64,000 bases of DNA from Rubrivivax sp. (GCA_020248915.1 JADCGP010000019.1:1-64000), one strand, 5' to 3'; positions 34,341 through 44,351 are shown, counted from the stretch's first letter. The notes: generated from the letters alone by a model not told the origin. Program-made: numbers and translations.

Positions 34341-35859
34341 AGCCCAGCTCCTTCAGGTACGCGTCCATCTGCACCTCCAGCCGTGCCAGCTCGGCCTTCA
34401 ACTGCTCGCGCTCGCGGCGCACCGCCATCAGGTCGATCTCGGCCTCTTCCTCGAAGGTGTCGACGTAGCGGGGGATGTTCAGGTTGAAGTCGTTCTCGGC
34501 GATCTCTGCCGGCGTGGCCAGGTGGGCATAGCGCGCCACGGGCTGGCGGGCGGCGGCGGTGTCCAGAATGCGCTGCAGATCAGCCTCGCGCAGCACGTTC
34601 TGGTTCTTGCCGGCCTCGAAGTCGCGGCTGGCGTCGATGAACAGCACCTTGTCGTCGGCTTTGTGCTTGCGCAGCACCAGCACCGCGGCCGGGATGCCGG
34701 TGCCGTAGAACAGCTTCTCGGGCAGGCCGATCACCACGTCCAGCAGGTTCTCCTCGATCAGCTTCTGGCGGATGCGCCCCTCGGCGGCACCGCGGAACAG
34801 CACGCCATGCGGCACCACCACGGCCATGCGGCCGGAGCCTGGCTTCATGGTCTCGACCATGTGCAGGATGAAGGCGTAGTCGCCCTTGGTACGCGGCGGC
34901 AGGCCGCGGCGGAAGCGGCTGAACTTGTCGGCCTCGGCGCCTTCGAAGCCCCACTTCTCCAGGCTGAAGGGCGGGTTGGCCACGACGATGTCGAAGTGCT
35001 TGAGGCTGGCCGCGCCGTCCAGCAGCTTGGGGTTGCGGATGGTGTCGCCCCACTCGATGCGGTGGTTGTCCTCGCCGTGCAGGAACATGTTCATCTTGGC
35101 CAGCGCCCAGGTGCTGCCGATGGCCTCCTGCCCGTACAGCGCGTACTTGCGCGCCCCGGTGCGCTGGCGGATCAGCCGGCCGCACTTCATCAGCAGCGAG
35201 CCCGAGCCGCAGGTGGGGTCGCAGATCTCGTCGCCGGCCTGTGGCTCCATCAGACGGGCCATCAGCGTGGACACCTCGGGCGGTGTGTAGAACTCGCCCG
35301 CCTTCTTGCCGCTGGTGGAGGCGAAGTTCTTGATCAGGAACTCGTAGGCATTGCCGATCACGTCGAGCTGGCCGACGCGGCTCTCGCGCAGGTTCAGCTC
35401 TGGCTTGGCGAAGTCTTCCAGCAGGTGGCGCAGGATGTCGTTCTTCTGCTGCTCGTCGCCCAGCTTGTTGCTGTTGAAGCTGATGTCCTGGAAGACGTCC
35501 CGCAGCTTGCCGAGGTTGGCCTCTTCGATGGCGTGCAGCGCCTTGTCGATGCGCTCGCCGTTGCCCGGCGTGTGCCGCAGCGCATGCAATGCGTAGAAGC
35601 TGGCGCTGGCCGGCAGCACGAAGCGCTCGTTCTTCAGCATCTCGGCGATCAGCTCGGGGTGGTCGCCGTACTGGGCCTTGTAGTGGTCGTAGTGGTCCTG
35701 CCAGACGTCGGAGACGTACTTCAGGAACAGCATCGTGAGGACGTAGTCCTTGTAGATGCTCGGGTCCACGGTGCCGCGGAAGGTGTCGCAGGCGGCCCAC
35801 ACGGCGGCGTTGATGTCGTCCTGGCTCACGGCGGCCTGGGGTGTTGCGAGGTCGTTCAT
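34333..35859 (-). CDS. hsdM: type I restriction enzyme, M (methyltransferase) subunit
   Basis: 508 residues. It has an N-terminal helical HsdM_N domain (about 10-150), then an N6-adenine methyltransferase with EFYTPPEV (189-196), the SAM-binding DPTCGSG (214-220) and the catalytic NPPF (295-298). The C-terminal EEEAEIDLMAVRREREQLKAELARLEVQMDAYLKELGY is a coiled-coil. It methylates host DNA at the site selected by HsdS and supports cleavage of unmodified DNA. It begins 14 bases after the small HsdS-like gene. Confidence 0.95.
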   Translation of the reverse strand: MNDLATPQAAVSQDDINAAVWAACDTFRGTVDPSIYKDYVLTMLFLKYVSDVWQDHYDHYKAQYGDHPELIAEMLKNERFVLPASASFYALHALRHTPGNGERIDKALHAIEEANLGKLRDVFQDISFNSNKLGDEQQKNDILRHLLEDFAKPELNLRESRVGQLDVIGNAYEFLIKNFASTSGKKAGEFYTPPEVSTLMARLMEPQAGDEICDPTCGSGSLLMKCGRLIRQRTGARKYALYGQEAIGSTWALAKMNMFLHGEDNHRIEWGDTIRNPKLLDGAASLKHFDIVVANPPFSLEKWGFEGAEADKFSRFRRGLPPRTKGDYAFILHMVETMKPGSGRMAVVVPHGVLFRGAAEGRIRQKLIEENLLDVVIGLPEKLFYGTGIPAAVLVLRKHKADDKVLFIDASRDFEAGKNQNVLREADLQRILDTAAARQPVARYAHLATPAEIAENDFNLNIPRYVDTFEEEAEIDLMAVRREREQLKAELARLEVQMDAYLKELGYE

Positions 35860-35873
35860 GCGGTGTCCTGCGG

Positions 35874-36476
35874 TCAGTGTGATCCGGCTTCAGCGCTCAG
35901 GTCTTCGGCGATGGCCTGGAGCTGCTGTTCGCGGTTGTGGATGAGTCGCTGCAGGGCTAGTCGCTCCTGCACCGCCAGGCTGGCCAGCGCGACGATGCGG
36001 CGCTGCTCGGCGATGGGTGGAACGGCCAGCACCAACTGCTCGAGCACCGCGCGGCGGATGCTGAGCTGGCTGCTGCCCTCGGCGGCCTGCAGCAGTTGGC
36101 GTTGGCACGGCGGCTGGTTGATCTGCCAGACCAGGAACTCGGGGTCGAGCGCAGTCTCGGGCCTGACCCTGAGGTGGAAGAAGGCCGGCACGCACACGGC
36201 GTTGGGCAAGGCCGCGCCGACACAGGCCGCGTAGAACCGCGCACCCTTGGCGGCGAAGAGGATGTCGCCATCGACGATCCAGTCGGGCTGCTTGCGCCCG
36301 GCCAGCCGGGTGCGCATGACGGCGGACCAGTCGACGCCCAGCTCGGGGCCGACGTCCTTCATCTGGATCACGTGCACGTCGCCGCCCGGCACCTCTTCGA
36401 CCGTGGTGCGGAAGGGGTAGCCCGCCTGAAGATGGGCCACGTCGGCAAGCACGATTCTAAGTGCATCAAACGACAT
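35874..36476 (-). CDS. single-TRD HsdS-like protein at the head of the operon
   Basis: 200 residues from the ATG at 36476. It is one target-recognition domain plus one helix: VLADVAHLQAGYPFRTTVEEVPGG at the start, FLVWQINQPPCQRQLLQAAEGSSQLSIRRAVLEQLVLAVPPIAEQRRIVALASLAVQERLAL at the end. That is half the length of a normal HsdS. Half-subunits can dimerise in some systems, so it could give a second specificity, serve as a donor for recombination with the full hsdS, or be a remnant. It is intact, without frameshifts, and leads the operon. An inverted repeat lies just upstream. Confidence 0.8.
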   Translation of the reverse strand: MSFDALRIVLADVAHLQAGYPFRTTVEEVPGGDVHVIQMKDVGPELGVDWSAVMRTRLAGRKQPDWIVDGDILFAAKGARFYAACVGAALPNAVCVPAFFHLRVRPETALDPEFLVWQINQPPCQRQLLQAAEGSSQLSIRRAVLEQLVLAVPPIAEQRRIVALASLAVQERLALQRLIHNREQQLQAIAEDLSAEAGSH

Positions 36477-36498
36477 ACCGCCATCGTAACTCACATCC

Positions 36499-36517
36499 TG
36501 CACTATCTGCAAGTGCA
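36499..36517. promoter_or_regulatory. inverted repeat upstream of the restriction operon
   Basis: TGCACT (36499-36504) and AGTGCA (36512-36517) form an inverted repeat with a 7-base spacer, 23 bases before the start of the leftward operon. It is in the right place for an operator or promoter-proximal element. No controller gene is seen nearby, so the binding protein is unknown. Confidence 0.35.
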
Positions 36518-36726
36518 CTTTGGTCGAAGATGCACAGAAACCCGCCAGGCCACCATGATCGCGGAAGCGGACCGTACCCGCGAGGGTTCGACTCCAGACC
36601 CCGAAACCCCCCTCGCAAACGCGCCATTCCGCGGCGCCGCGGCGGCAGCCGGCTCCTACCCTTTCGGTCACGCGCTCGACAGAGCACGGCCTTCAGATCC
36701 TGAAGTCACCGAACGAGGACCGCGCC

Positions 36727-37242
36727 ATGTACTCTGCATTGCCCGCTGCCCGCTGCGACGTCGCCACCCAGGCTGGCCAGGCCGGCTCCGGCACCCACGA
36801 CAGCGAACACCCGGAGACCATCGAGACCCGGCTCTGGCTCGAGGAGCACGACTGGCTGTTCACGGTGCTGCGCAGCGAGGGCAACGTCTCGCCGACCTTC
36901 CGCTTCCCGGACCTCATCAGCGCCTGCGTGTCGCTGGTCTTCCTGCACGATGACGCGCCAGCGCGGATCTTCGACTTCCTGGGCACGCAGCTGGTGCTGC
37001 GCCCGCCGTTGACGCCCAGGCGCCGCGAGTCGATGTGGCGCCCGCAGTACGAGCTGCTGCTGGCCGTGCAGCGCTCGCCGGCCAACCGCCATCCGAACCC
37101 CAAGTTTCAGCTCGACCAGCTGACCACGGCCTGCGTGGCCCTGTGCCGCCAGCACGAGGGCGCCGACACGCTGGTGCTGCGCCAGGCCCGGCTGAACATG
37201 GCCGACCGAGCCGCGCGCGGGCGCCCATTCCGCCCCGGATGA
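36727..37242 (+). CDS. conserved hypothetical protein, start of the transfer region
   Basis: 171 residues from the ATG at 36727 (GAGGACC upstream). No enzyme motif is seen. RLWLEEHDWLFTVLRSEGNVSPTFRFPDLISACVSLVF (about 35-72) and QLDQLTTACVALCRQHEGADTLVLRQARLNMADRAARGR (about 126-165) are helical, with two similar 'lisACVsL'/'LttACVaL' boxes that suggest an internal duplication. It is the first rightward gene after the restriction block and probably shares backbone transcription with the transfer genes. The family is not recognised. Confidence 0.6.
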   Translation: MYSALPAARCDVATQAGQAGSGTHDSEHPETIETRLWLEEHDWLFTVLRSEGNVSPTFRFPDLISACVSLVFLHDDAPARIFDFLGTQLVLRPPLTPRRRESMWRPQYELLLAVQRSPANRHPNPKFQLDQLTTACVALCRQHEGADTLVLRQARLNMADRAARGRPFRPG

Positions 37243-37467
37243 GGCGAAAGGTGACGGCGCGGTGGTGCTGGGGTTTCGCACCACACGCGCCGCAGGTTGC
37301 CTCCCCGTAGACCCGCTCTCGATACCCGCTCAATACCCGCTCCACACCCGCTTCCGACCCTGACCGGTTCGCCGGTCCGCACCCGTCGCTCGACGCCCCG
37401 CACTCGGCCACGCCTGGCCGACAGGAACGGCGTCGCCCTGTCCCCCAAAGACGTCACGGGTCGATCC

Positions 37468-38061
37468 ATGCAGGTGCCGCTGTTGTTCCCCGCGCGAAGG
37501 TCGTTGACCAGGCCGATGCCCGGACCCTGGCTGCTGGCAGCGCTCGCCACCGGCTGGGCGCCGTTGCAGGCCCAGGCCTGCTGGGATCAGGCGGCGCAGC
37601 GCTACGGGCTGTCGCCCCACCTGCTGGTCGCGGTGGCGCGTGTCGAGTCCAACCTCGACCCGCGCGCCGTGAACCGATCGCATCTGCAGCGCACGGGCTC
37701 CTACGACATCGGGCTCATGCAGATCAACAGCTCCCACCTTCCGACGCTGGCGCGGCATGGCATCAGCGAGGCGCAGCTCTACGACCCTTGCACGAACATC
37801 CACGTCGGCGCGTGGCTGCTGGCCGACGCATTCGCTCGGCACGGTGCCTCCTGGAACGCGGTCGGCGCCTACAACGCCGCCTGCAGCCAGCTCAAGGGCG
37901 AGGCCTGCACGGCGGCGCGGGCCACCTACGCCTGGAAGGTCTACCGCCGGCTGCCTTCCGCCAGTGGCGAGGCTTCCCGTCCCGTCGCGGCGACGTCGCA
38001 GCGGCCTGTGCAGGCAGCGCGACCGGCGCCCATCCTCCTGGCTGCGAGGGTGGCGCCATGA
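37468..38061 (+). CDS. lytic transglycosylase (VirB1-like, SLT domain)
   Basis: 197 residues from the ATG at 37468; a later Met (37516) is possible. A signal peptide (about 16-36, ending LQAQA) precedes the SLT domain: [28 protein letters not shown] with catalytic Glu60, then [12 protein letters not shown] and VGAYNAAC. It opens the peptidoglycan layer locally so that the transfer apparatus can be assembled. The C-terminal tail is low-complexity. It ends in an ATGA overlap with the OmpA-like gene. Confidence 0.88.
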   Translation: MQVPLLFPARRSLTRPMPGPWLLAALATGWAPLQAQACWDQAAQRYGLSPHLLVAVARVESNLDPRAVNRSHLQRTGSYDIGLMQINSSHLPTLARHGISEAQLYDPCTNIHVGAWLLADAFARHGASWNAVGAYNAACSQLKGEACTAARATYAWKVYRRLPSASGEASRPVAATSQRPVQAARPAPILLAARVAP

Positions 38062-38828
38062 CGCGACGTGCGCTTCGGCTTCTGGCCGTGCCTGTGCTCG
38101 CGGTGATGGCCGTTGGCGCCGCGTCGTCGTGCAGCGCACCCCGAACTGGCGCCCTCCCTTCACGGCCAGAGGCCGCTCAACCGCCCGCCGCTTCGAATCA
38201 CGCCGCAGCTGGGCTGTCGATCGCCCAGCTGGACCACGGCCGCCAGGCTCGGTTCGCCACGTGCGTGCCGCCCGCCTGCCCCGTGGTCACGCCGAAGACG
38301 CTGGCCGTCGATCCGCCGCGTGCAGCAGCGGCTGAAGCGCGAGCTGACTCCACCCCGGGCTCGGATGCGGTCATCGCCCAGTCGCTGAGCCCCGGCGAGA
38401 CCTTGGTGATCCCCGGACCCGAGGCACCGCTGCCCCCTGCGCAGCGAACCGCGATCGGGCCCGAGGACGCGGGCGAACCGCTGGTGTCCGGGGTCGTCGT
38501 GAGCTTTTCGTTCGGGAGCGCGGTGCTCACGGCCGCTGCCCGTGCCTCGATCGATGCCGCGGCAAAGGGCGACGGTATCCGGCGCATCGACATCCGGGGC
38601 CGCACCGACAACGTCGGACCTGCAGCTGCCAACGACCTGTTGGCCCGCCAGCGCGCGGCTGCGGTCGCGCAGTACCTCCAGGCGCGCCACCCGCACCTGG
38701 CTGGCGCGGAGGTGAAGGTCGATGGACGCGGCGTCTGCTGCTACGCCGCGGAGAACGACACCCTGGAGGGCCGTGCGCGCAACCGGCGGGTCGAGATCGC
38801 CTTCTGGCGTGTTCCCTCCGACCTGTAG
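38058..38828 (+). CDS. OmpA-family lipoprotein
   Basis: 256 residues. The N-terminus [15 protein letters not shown] has a plausible lipobox with Cys25. The C-terminal about 115 residues are an OmpA peptidoglycan-binding domain: [52 protein letters not shown], and [12 protein letters not shown]. It would anchor the outer membrane to the cell wall near the transfer channel. OmpA-like proteins are not part of the canonical F set, so this is a lineage-specific addition coupled to the transglycosylase. Confidence 0.8.
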   Translation: MTRRALRLLAVPVLAVMAVGAASSCSAPRTGALPSRPEAAQPPAASNHAAAGLSIAQLDHGRQARFATCVPPACPVVTPKTLAVDPPRAAAAEARADSTPGSDAVIAQSLSPGETLVIPGPEAPLPPAQRTAIGPEDAGEPLVSGVVVSFSFGSAVLTAAARASIDAAAKGDGIRRIDIRGRTDNVGPAAANDLLARQRAAAVAQYLQARHPHLAGAEVKVDGRGVCCYAAENDTLEGRARNRRVEIAFWRVPSDL

Positions 38829-38979
38829 TGCGCCTGCAGTCGCCCGACCCTTATCTGCCCACCCGGCCTTACCCGCACTTCCCTGAACCCTGCCACCGAC
38901 CCGCTGATCACCCGCACCCGACCCGACCGCCACCGCCATCCACCTTCGTCTCCCAGCCCTGAACCATCGGAGGACTCCC

Positions 38980-39396
38980 ATGAACACCGCTCTCGCCTCT
39001 GTCCATCCCGCCCGTGCCACGGGCTCCCTCGCAACCGACGGCGTCGACGACCCCAGTACGGCCCACTTCGCCGGTAGCCGCCGCTCGAAGCGCCTGCTGT
39101 CGCCGGTCTCGCTCTTCGCGCTGATGGCGCTCGGCCTGTGCGTCGCCTTTCCCGGCTACGCCCTCGACCTGGTCGCCTTCACCGGCATCACCGGCCCGCT
39201 CACCTCGGCGCTGACGCAGATCGCGAGCCTGGGGCCGGGCATCAAGGCCCTGGTCGGCTTCGTCGGCTTCGTGGTCGCACTGATCTCGCTGGCCGCACTG
39301 CGCAACTTCGGCCCGGTGCTGTTCTATGTCGGGCTGGCCATCTTCGCCGCGGTCGGCCTCGTGATCGCGGGCGCGATCATGGGTGCGGTGATCTGA
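38980..39396 (+). CDS. traA: conjugative pilin (TraA-like)
   Basis: 138 residues with CGGAGGAC before the ATG at 38980. A long leader (about 1-61) ends in the hydrophobic stretch VSLFALMALGLCVAFPGYA. The mature part is almost wholly hydrophobic: two or three helices (about 86-108, 112-136) separated by RNF. Size, hydrophobic profile and position just before traL identify it as the major pilin. A signal peptidase-like protein is encoded at 47424-47966 and may process it. The exact cleavage site is inferred. Confidence 0.75.
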   Translation: MNTALASVHPARATGSLATDGVDDPSTAHFAGSRRSKRLLSPVSLFALMALGLCVAFPGYALDLVAFTGITGPLTSALTQIASLGPGIKALVGFVGFVVALISLAALRNFGPVLFYVGLAIFAAVGLVIAGAIMGAVI

Positions 39397-39427
39397 CGCG
39401 CGCGCAGCCGACGAGCAGGAGGCCCGC

Positions 39428-39727
39428 ATGCACGCCGACACCTACATCCCGCGCCGCCTGGACGACCAGTGGAAGATCGGCTTCTGGGACGTCGACGTCG
39501 CCGCACCCCTGCTCTTCGGGCTGTTCATGGGCTACATGTCCGGCTCGAAGTTCTCCTTCGCGCTGTGCCTGGCCGCCGGCGCCCTCACCTCGCGCGCCAT
39601 CGCCCGCATCAAGGCCGACAAGCACCCGGCCTTCGCAGTGCACTGGCTGTACTGGCACCTGCCCACCAGCCCGCTGACGGCGATGCGCGCCACGCCGCCG
39701 TCGCACATCCGGCGCATGGTCGGCTGA
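39428..39727 (+). CDS. traL: TraL pilus assembly protein
   Basis: 99 residues. It matches TraL: YIPRRLDDQWKIGFWDVDVAAPLLFGLFMGYMSGSKFSFALCLAAGALTSRAIARIKADKHPAF, with a hydrophobic pair (about 23-55) and a basic C-terminal half. It is an inner-membrane protein (VirB3-like) needed for pilus assembly. It is 31 bases after the pilin gene and 16 before traE. Confidence 0.9.
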   Translation: MHADTYIPRRLDDQWKIGFWDVDVAAPLLFGLFMGYMSGSKFSFALCLAAGALTSRAIARIKADKHPAFAVHWLYWHLPTSPLTAMRATPPSHIRRMVG

Positions 39728-39743
39728 CTCGAAGGTCAGCGCC

Positions 39744-40310
39744 ATGGACTTCGAACGCCTGAACGGGGACATCAAGGAGATGCGCCGCCGCAACCGCGGC
39801 CTGGCGCTCACCGTGGGCCTGCTGGCAGCCGCCCACGTGCTGGCCCTGGTGGTGATCCTCAACCTGCTGGGCACGGTGCGCACCGTCGTCGTGCCGCCGT
39901 CGATCAACAAGTCCTTCTGGGTCTCGCGCGACAAGGCCAGCAGTGAGTACCTCGAGCAGATGGGCGCCTTCATCGCCTGGCTGGTGCTGGACGTGACGCC
40001 GGCCTCCATCGACTGGAAGAAGGACATCCTGCTCGGCTATGTCGAGCCCGACCAGCACGGCGAACTCAAGACCCGCCAGGAGCTGGAGGCGGCGCGGCTG
40101 AAGCGCATCAACGCCAGCACCTTCTTCATGCCGCAGCAGCTGGTGCCCAGCGAGGACGCACAGACCGTCGTCGTCCGCGGCCGGCTGCGCACGCTGGTAA
40201 ACGGCCTGGAAACGGCCAACGACGCCAAGGCCTACGAGGTGGGCTTCGCGTACAGCGGCGGCCGGATGCACCTGAAGACCTTCAAGGAGGTGACCCATGC
40301 CGCGCCGTGA
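39744..40310 (+). CDS. traE: TraE, VirB5/VirB8-like pilus assembly protein
   Basis: 188 residues. A short cytoplasmic basic N-terminus and one membrane helix (about 17-45, LALTVGLLAAAHVLALVVIL) precede a periplasmic domain beginning VVVPPSINKSFWVSRDKASSEYLEQMGAFIAWL, the TraE signature. It forms part of the inner-membrane core of the F-type channel. The end overlaps traK. Confidence 0.92.
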   Translation: MDFERLNGDIKEMRRRNRGLALTVGLLAAAHVLALVVILNLLGTVRTVVVPPSINKSFWVSRDKASSEYLEQMGAFIAWLVLDVTPASIDWKKDILLGYVEPDQHGELKTRQELEAARLKRINASTFFMPQQLVPSEDAQTVVVRGRLRTLVNGLETANDAKAYEVGFAYSGGRMHLKTFKEVTHAAP

Positions 40311-41232
40311 CTCCCGGCCGCAGCGCCGTCGCCACGCCGCCCCGGCAGCGGTGGTGTTCACGGCGCGCGGTTGCCTGACACCCCGTTGTTTCCGCTCGGT
40401 CGCCGCATGGGCGGCCCTGACAGGCCTGCTCGCAGCCGCAGCGCCGGCAACCGCGCTGCAGGTGCTGGACGCCCGCGACGGCGTGGCCGTCGAGGCCGTG
40501 CTGTCGATCAAGGAGCCCACGCGCATCCGCATCGATGGCGCCGCGATCACGGACGTGTTCGGCAACATCCATTCCAGCAACTGCGGCCCCGCCGCGCCGT
40601 CTTCCAGCGGCAGCAACGGTGCACCGCCCGCTGCCGCATTGCCGGCCGTGAATCCGGCAGGAGAGATCGTGCTGGAGTGCGACCGCGACAAGGGCGAGAT
40701 CTACATCCGCCCGGTCGGCGACTCCCCCAAGCCGGTCAACCTGTTCATCTCGTCGGCGCACGCCACCTACACGCTGGTGCTGCGCAAGGCGGACACCCCG
40801 GCCGACACCATCGTCATCCGCGACCCCGGCCAGCGGGCGCTGCAGGCGATTCAGTCACCGACCGGCGCCTCGGGCTCGCAGACACCGCTGGGCACCGCCC
40901 CCAACCACATCCGGGGGCTGAAGACGCTGCTCCTGGCGATGGCGTCCGACCGCGTGCCGCCCGACATCCGTGTGGACGAGCTCAACCAGCCGATCCAGCT
41001 CTGGGCGGAAGCCAGGTTCTCGCTGATGCGGCGCTACGAGGGCCGGGGTCTGGTGGGTGAGAAGTACCTGCTGCAGAACGTGAGCCAGGCCGTGATGGTG
41101 CTGGCGGAGCAGGAGTTCGACCGGCCCGACAGCCCCTCGGGCGGACAGGTGCTGGCCGTGGCTGTCGAGCACCACAACCTGCGCCCGGGCGAGACCACCA
41201 ACGTCTTCGTCATCCGCCGCGGAGGCCAGTGA
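40297..41232 (+). CDS. traK: TraK, secretin-like outer core protein (VirB9-like)
   Basis: 311 residues. The ATG at 40297 is preceded by AAGGAGG and lies within the end of traE. A long basic leader and signal peptide end around LLAAAAPATA. The mature protein has the TraK pattern: LQVLDARDGVAVEAVLSIKEPTRIRIDGAAITDVFGNI, then beta-rich repeats ending VAVEHHNLRPGETTNVFVIR. It forms the outer-membrane ring with TraV and TraB. Confidence 0.92.
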   Translation: MPRRDSRPQRRRHAAPAAVVFTARGCLTPRCFRSVAAWAALTGLLAAAAPATALQVLDARDGVAVEAVLSIKEPTRIRIDGAAITDVFGNIHSSNCGPAAPSSSGSNGAPPAAALPAVNPAGEIVLECDRDKGEIYIRPVGDSPKPVNLFISSAHATYTLVLRKADTPADTIVIRDPGQRALQAIQSPTGASGSQTPLGTAPNHIRGLKTLLLAMASDRVPPDIRVDELNQPIQLWAEARFSLMRRYEGRGLVGEKYLLQNVSQAVMVLAEQEFDRPDSPSGGQVLAVAVEHHNLRPGETTNVFVIRRGGQ

Positions 41233-42686
41233 TGGTGTCGCCCCTGCCCCCATCCGCTGGCGCCCTTCGCCAGTCGGCCACCCGTTTCGGCGCGCAACTG
41301 GCCGAGCGGATGACGCCACGCCAGCGCCAGTTCGCGCTGCTGGGCGTGATCGTCGCCGCCGGCGTGGGCCTGCTGTGGCTGATCTTCGCGTCCACGGACA
41401 CTGGGTCGTCGTCGGGTTCTCGCAAGCCCGCCGCCGGCTCGCCAGGGCCGGTCACCAACATCGGCGTCATGCCGCCAGGCCAGCAGGTCAACCCGGTGGA
41501 CCAGTGGGTAGGCACCGCAGGCAGCAAGCTCGCCCAGTACGAGAGCGAGCGCGAGGAGCAGACCCGGCTCAACCGCGACCGCCAGGCCTTCGAGGCCCGC
41601 ACGATGCAGCGATTCGCGGAACTGGAACAGCGCCTGACCTCGGCGACGCAGGCGGCCCAGGGCGCAGCCGCTCCGGCCCCCGCTGCTGCCCCGGTTCCGC
41701 CCGTGCCTGCACCGCTCCCACCCGCCTTGCCGTCGGTCTCGGCCGGCACGACGCCGACCGGGCTGCCGCCGGCGGCCAGCCTGCCGCTCCCTTCGACCTA
41801 CGGCCCGGGCACGGCCGGCCGACAGTTGCCGGCGGGCATGCCGGGGCTGCCGACGGCCGACCCCGCACCGGCGGCACCGGTTGCACCTGCGATCAGCCGC
41901 GTCACGCTGGTCGATCGCAGCATGCAAGGCGTCGTCGGCACGAGCGGCAGCGCTTCGGAGCGCGCCGGCACACCGGCAGCCGAGCCTCGGACGGTGTCGA
42001 CCTGGCTGCCGGTGAGCTTCACGCGCGGCACGCTGCTCGGCGGGCTGGATGCACCCACCGGCGGGCAGGCGCAGTCCAACCCCCACCCTGTACTGATCCG
42101 CCTGTCGGACAACGCGGTGCTGCCCAACCGCTTCCGTGGCGAGTACCGCGAGTGCTTCGTCATCGCGGCTGGCTACGGCGACATCAGCTCCGAACGGGCC
42201 TACCTCCGCACCGAGAACCTGTCGTGCGTGCGCGCCGACGGCGCGACCCTGGAAGTGAAGATCCAGGGCAGCGTCTACGGCGAGGACGGCAAGGTCGGCA
42301 TGCGCGGCCGGCTGGTCACCAAGCAGGGCCAGATGCTGGCCAACGCCCTGCTGGCTGGCGTGGTCAGCGGCATCGGCCAGGGCCTGGCGACCTCGTCCAC
42401 CAACGTCAGCACCTCGCCGCTGGGGACGATCACCAGCGCCTCGGGCGCCGACGCCTACCGGGCCGGGCTCGGCACCGGCGTCGGCCGCGCCCTCGACCGG
42501 CTCGCCCAGTACTACATCAAGCTGGCCGAGAACACCTTCCCTGTGATCGAGGTCGACGCCGGTCGCGAGATCGATGTCGTCATCACCAAGGGCGTCCGCA
42601 TCGACGTGCCGATGAGCGCCGCTGCCGCCGCGCCCCTTGCAGTTCGCCCGAGCAACCCGGAGGTCCCCGACGATGCCAACGACTGA
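41232..42686 (+). CDS. traB: TraB, VirB10-like channel scaffold
   Basis: About 484 residues. The ATG at 41232 is preferred because GGAGG lies six bases upstream; the GTG at 41229 is an alternative. One inner-membrane helix (about 33-53, [21 protein letters not shown]) is followed by a Pro/Ala-rich periplasmic linker and a TrbI/VirB10 barrel domain (about 255-470, including [16 protein letters not shown] and [22 protein letters not shown]). It spans the periplasm from the inner membrane to the TraK/TraV ring. Confidence 0.95.
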   Translation: MVSPLPPSAGALRQSATRFGAQLAERMTPRQRQFALLGVIVAAGVGLLWLIFASTDTGSSSGSRKPAAGSPGPVTNIGVMPPGQQVNPVDQWVGTAGSKLAQYESEREEQTRLNRDRQAFEARTMQRFAELEQRLTSATQAAQGAAAPAPAAAPVPPVPAPLPPALPSVSAGTTPTGLPPAASLPLPSTYGPGTAGRQLPAGMPGLPTADPAPAAPVAPAISRVTLVDRSMQGVVGTSGSASERAGTPAAEPRTVSTWLPVSFTRGTLLGGLDAPTGGQAQSNPHPVLIRLSDNAVLPNRFRGEYRECFVIAAGYGDISSERAYLRTENLSCVRADGATLEVKIQGSVYGEDGKVGMRGRLVTKQGQMLANALLAGVVSGIGQGLATSSTNVSTSPLGTITSASGADAYRAGLGTGVGRALDRLAQYYIKLAENTFPVIEVDAGREIDVVITKGVRIDVPMSAAAAAPLAVRPSNPEVPDDAND

Positions 42687-43593
42687 CAAGCCCTCGCCAG
42701 GCTTCGCCTTTACCTCCCCCGCCCCGCGTGCTCCCGGCTGGCATCTCCGGCCCGCGGCCTGGTTCATGGCCGGTCTGGTGGCCCTTGCCGCAGGCCACGC
42801 CGGCGCCGCTGCCGCAGATGAGGCGCGGCTGCTGGCCGCTCTGCGCAAGGCGCACCCCGGCACCCAGTTCACGCAGGTGCAGCGCTCGCCCGTGGCCGGC
42901 CTGTACGAGGTCTGGATGAACAGCAACGTGGCCTACGTGTCGCCGCGGAATCCGCGCTACTTCATCTTCGGCCGGGTCTTCGACACCCAGACGATGCAGG
43001 ACCTCACCGGCCCCAGACTGGCACGCGCGGCCGCCAGCGCTGCGCAGGCCGGGCAGGCGCCCGGCGCGGGCGTTCCCTTAGCGCAGTCCGACCGCGTGCC
43101 GGCTCCAGACGCACCCATCGCCTTCGACCAGCTGCCGCTGGCGGACGCGATCAAGACCGTGCGAGGCAGCGGCGGCAACGAGCACCGTCGCATCGCCGTC
43201 TTCAGTGACCCCGGTTGCTCGTTCTGCCGCCGGCTCGAGCCCGAGCTCGCCGGCCTGGACGACGTGACGATCTACACCTTCCTCGTGCCCTTCCAGGGCC
43301 GCGCGCGCCCGGTCTCGATCTGGTGCGCGGCGGACCGCGAGAAGGCCTGGCACCAGTTCATGCTGGAGGGCGACACCTCGCTGCTCAGGCCGGCGGGCGA
43401 CCCGGCAGCCCCGCGTGCCCCGGAGTGCGACAACCCGCTCGACCGCAACCTCGCGCTCGCGCAACGCCTCGCCGTCCAGGGCACGCCCACCCTGGTCTGG
43501 GCGGATGGCACTCGCACTGACGGCTACGTCGGCCGGACCGTGCTGCTCGCGCGCCTCCAGCAGGTGTCGCAGGTGGCGGGGGGCAAGCCATGA
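42673..43593 (+). CDS. dsbC: DsbC-like thiol-disulfide isomerase
   Basis: 306 residues; the ATG at 42673 overlaps the end of traB. A hydrophobic leader (about 29-48) precedes an N-terminal dimerisation domain ([27 protein letters not shown]) and a thioredoxin fold with the active site [16 protein letters not shown] (Cys182, Cys185) and VQGTPTLVW with the cis-Pro. It rearranges disulfides in periplasmic transfer proteins, notably Cys-rich TraU and TraN. A dsbC gene next to traV is typical of SXT/IncC systems, not of plasmid F. Confidence 0.92.
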   Translation: MPTTDKPSPGFAFTSPAPRAPGWHLRPAAWFMAGLVALAAGHAGAAAADEARLLAALRKAHPGTQFTQVQRSPVAGLYEVWMNSNVAYVSPRNPRYFIFGRVFDTQTMQDLTGPRLARAAASAAQAGQAPGAGVPLAQSDRVPAPDAPIAFDQLPLADAIKTVRGSGGNEHRRIAVFSDPGCSFCRRLEPELAGLDDVTIYTFLVPFQGRARPVSIWCAADREKAWHQFMLEGDTSLLRPAGDPAAPRAPECDNPLDRNLALAQRLAVQGTPTLVWADGTRTDGYVGRTVLLARLQQVSQVAGGKP

Positions 43594-44312
43594 AGAAGTC
43601 CGCCGTCGTGTTCCACGCAGCTCCGACATCGCGTGCTGCCCCAGCCACCGGACTGGCCGCGGCGTCGGTGCTGCTGGCCTGGATGTTGAGCGGCTGCATG
43701 AGCATGAGCGGTCTCAGCGGCAGTTCCAGCTACGCCTGCAAGGCCCCGGACGGCGTGACCTGCGACTCCGTCTCCGGCACCTACGCCAATGCCGTGCAGA
43801 ACAACCTGCCGAGTCAGCGGCGAACGGCCGGTGCCAACCCAGGCACGCCGCAAGCCCCGCGCGCGACGGAGGGCATCGCCGGCGCAGCCACGGCGGGCGC
43901 TGCAGGCGCGGCGGCCTCCCGCATCGCCGTCTCGCCATCGTCGCCGCCCTCGCCCACGGCCATGCCGCTCCGGTCCTCGGCCCGCATCCTGCGGCTCTGG
44001 TTCAAGCCCTGGGAAGACGCCGATCGCGACCTCCACGACCAGGGCTACGTCTACGTCCGGGTCGACGACGGCCATTGGCTCGTCGAGCACGCGCAGCGGC
44101 AGATCCGCGATGCCTACGCACCGTTGCGCCCTCCGCCGCCCGCAACCGCACGTCCTGCCGGCGGCGCCACCGAATCGCGCGACCCCAGGACATCGAACCA
44201 ATCCGGTCGGACAGATCAACCGAGTGGTTCGCTGTCCCTGCCCGGCCTGACACCTCCGGCGGGCCGACCGCAGATGCCCGTCGATCCGCGTGGCAACGAA
44301 CCCAACGACTGA
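43590..44312 (+). CDS. traV: TraV outer-membrane lipoprotein
   Basis: 240 residues in ATGA overlap with dsbC. The lipobox LSGC (33-36) is followed by [29 protein letters not shown], the TraV signature. The middle is a low-complexity Ala/Pro segment. The C-terminus has [36 protein letters not shown], which matches the TraV contact domain. It completes the outer-membrane core with TraK and TraB. Confidence 0.92.
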   Translation: MKKSAVVFHAAPTSRAAPATGLAAASVLLAWMLSGCMSMSGLSGSSSYACKAPDGVTCDSVSGTYANAVQNNLPSQRRTAGANPGTPQAPRATEGIAGAATAGAAGAAASRIAVSPSSPPSPTAMPLRSSARILRLWFKPWEDADRDLHDQGYVYVRVDDGHWLVEHAQRQIRDAYAPLRPPPPATARPAGGATESRDPRTSNQSGRTDQPSGSLSLPGLTPPAGRPQMPVDPRGNEPND

Positions 44313-44351
44313 CCTGACACCTTCTCCGGCAACCCCTGCGAGGCACGCGCC

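Noticed and set aside
36582..36606. tRNA-like T-arm (GGTTCGACTCC) as a possible attachment site
   Set aside because: The flanking bases do not form a T-stem (CGAGG versus TCCAG), and no acceptor or anticodon arm can be folded nearby.
36629..36642. 14-bp perfect palindrome CCGCGGCGCCGCGG
   Set aside because: It consists only of G and C in a GC-rich intergenic region and has no second copy or context; chance is the simplest explanation.
41034..42926. Long minus-strand open frame antisense to traB and dsbC
   Set aside because: Low-complexity composition shadow; the plus-strand genes are well supported and coupled.
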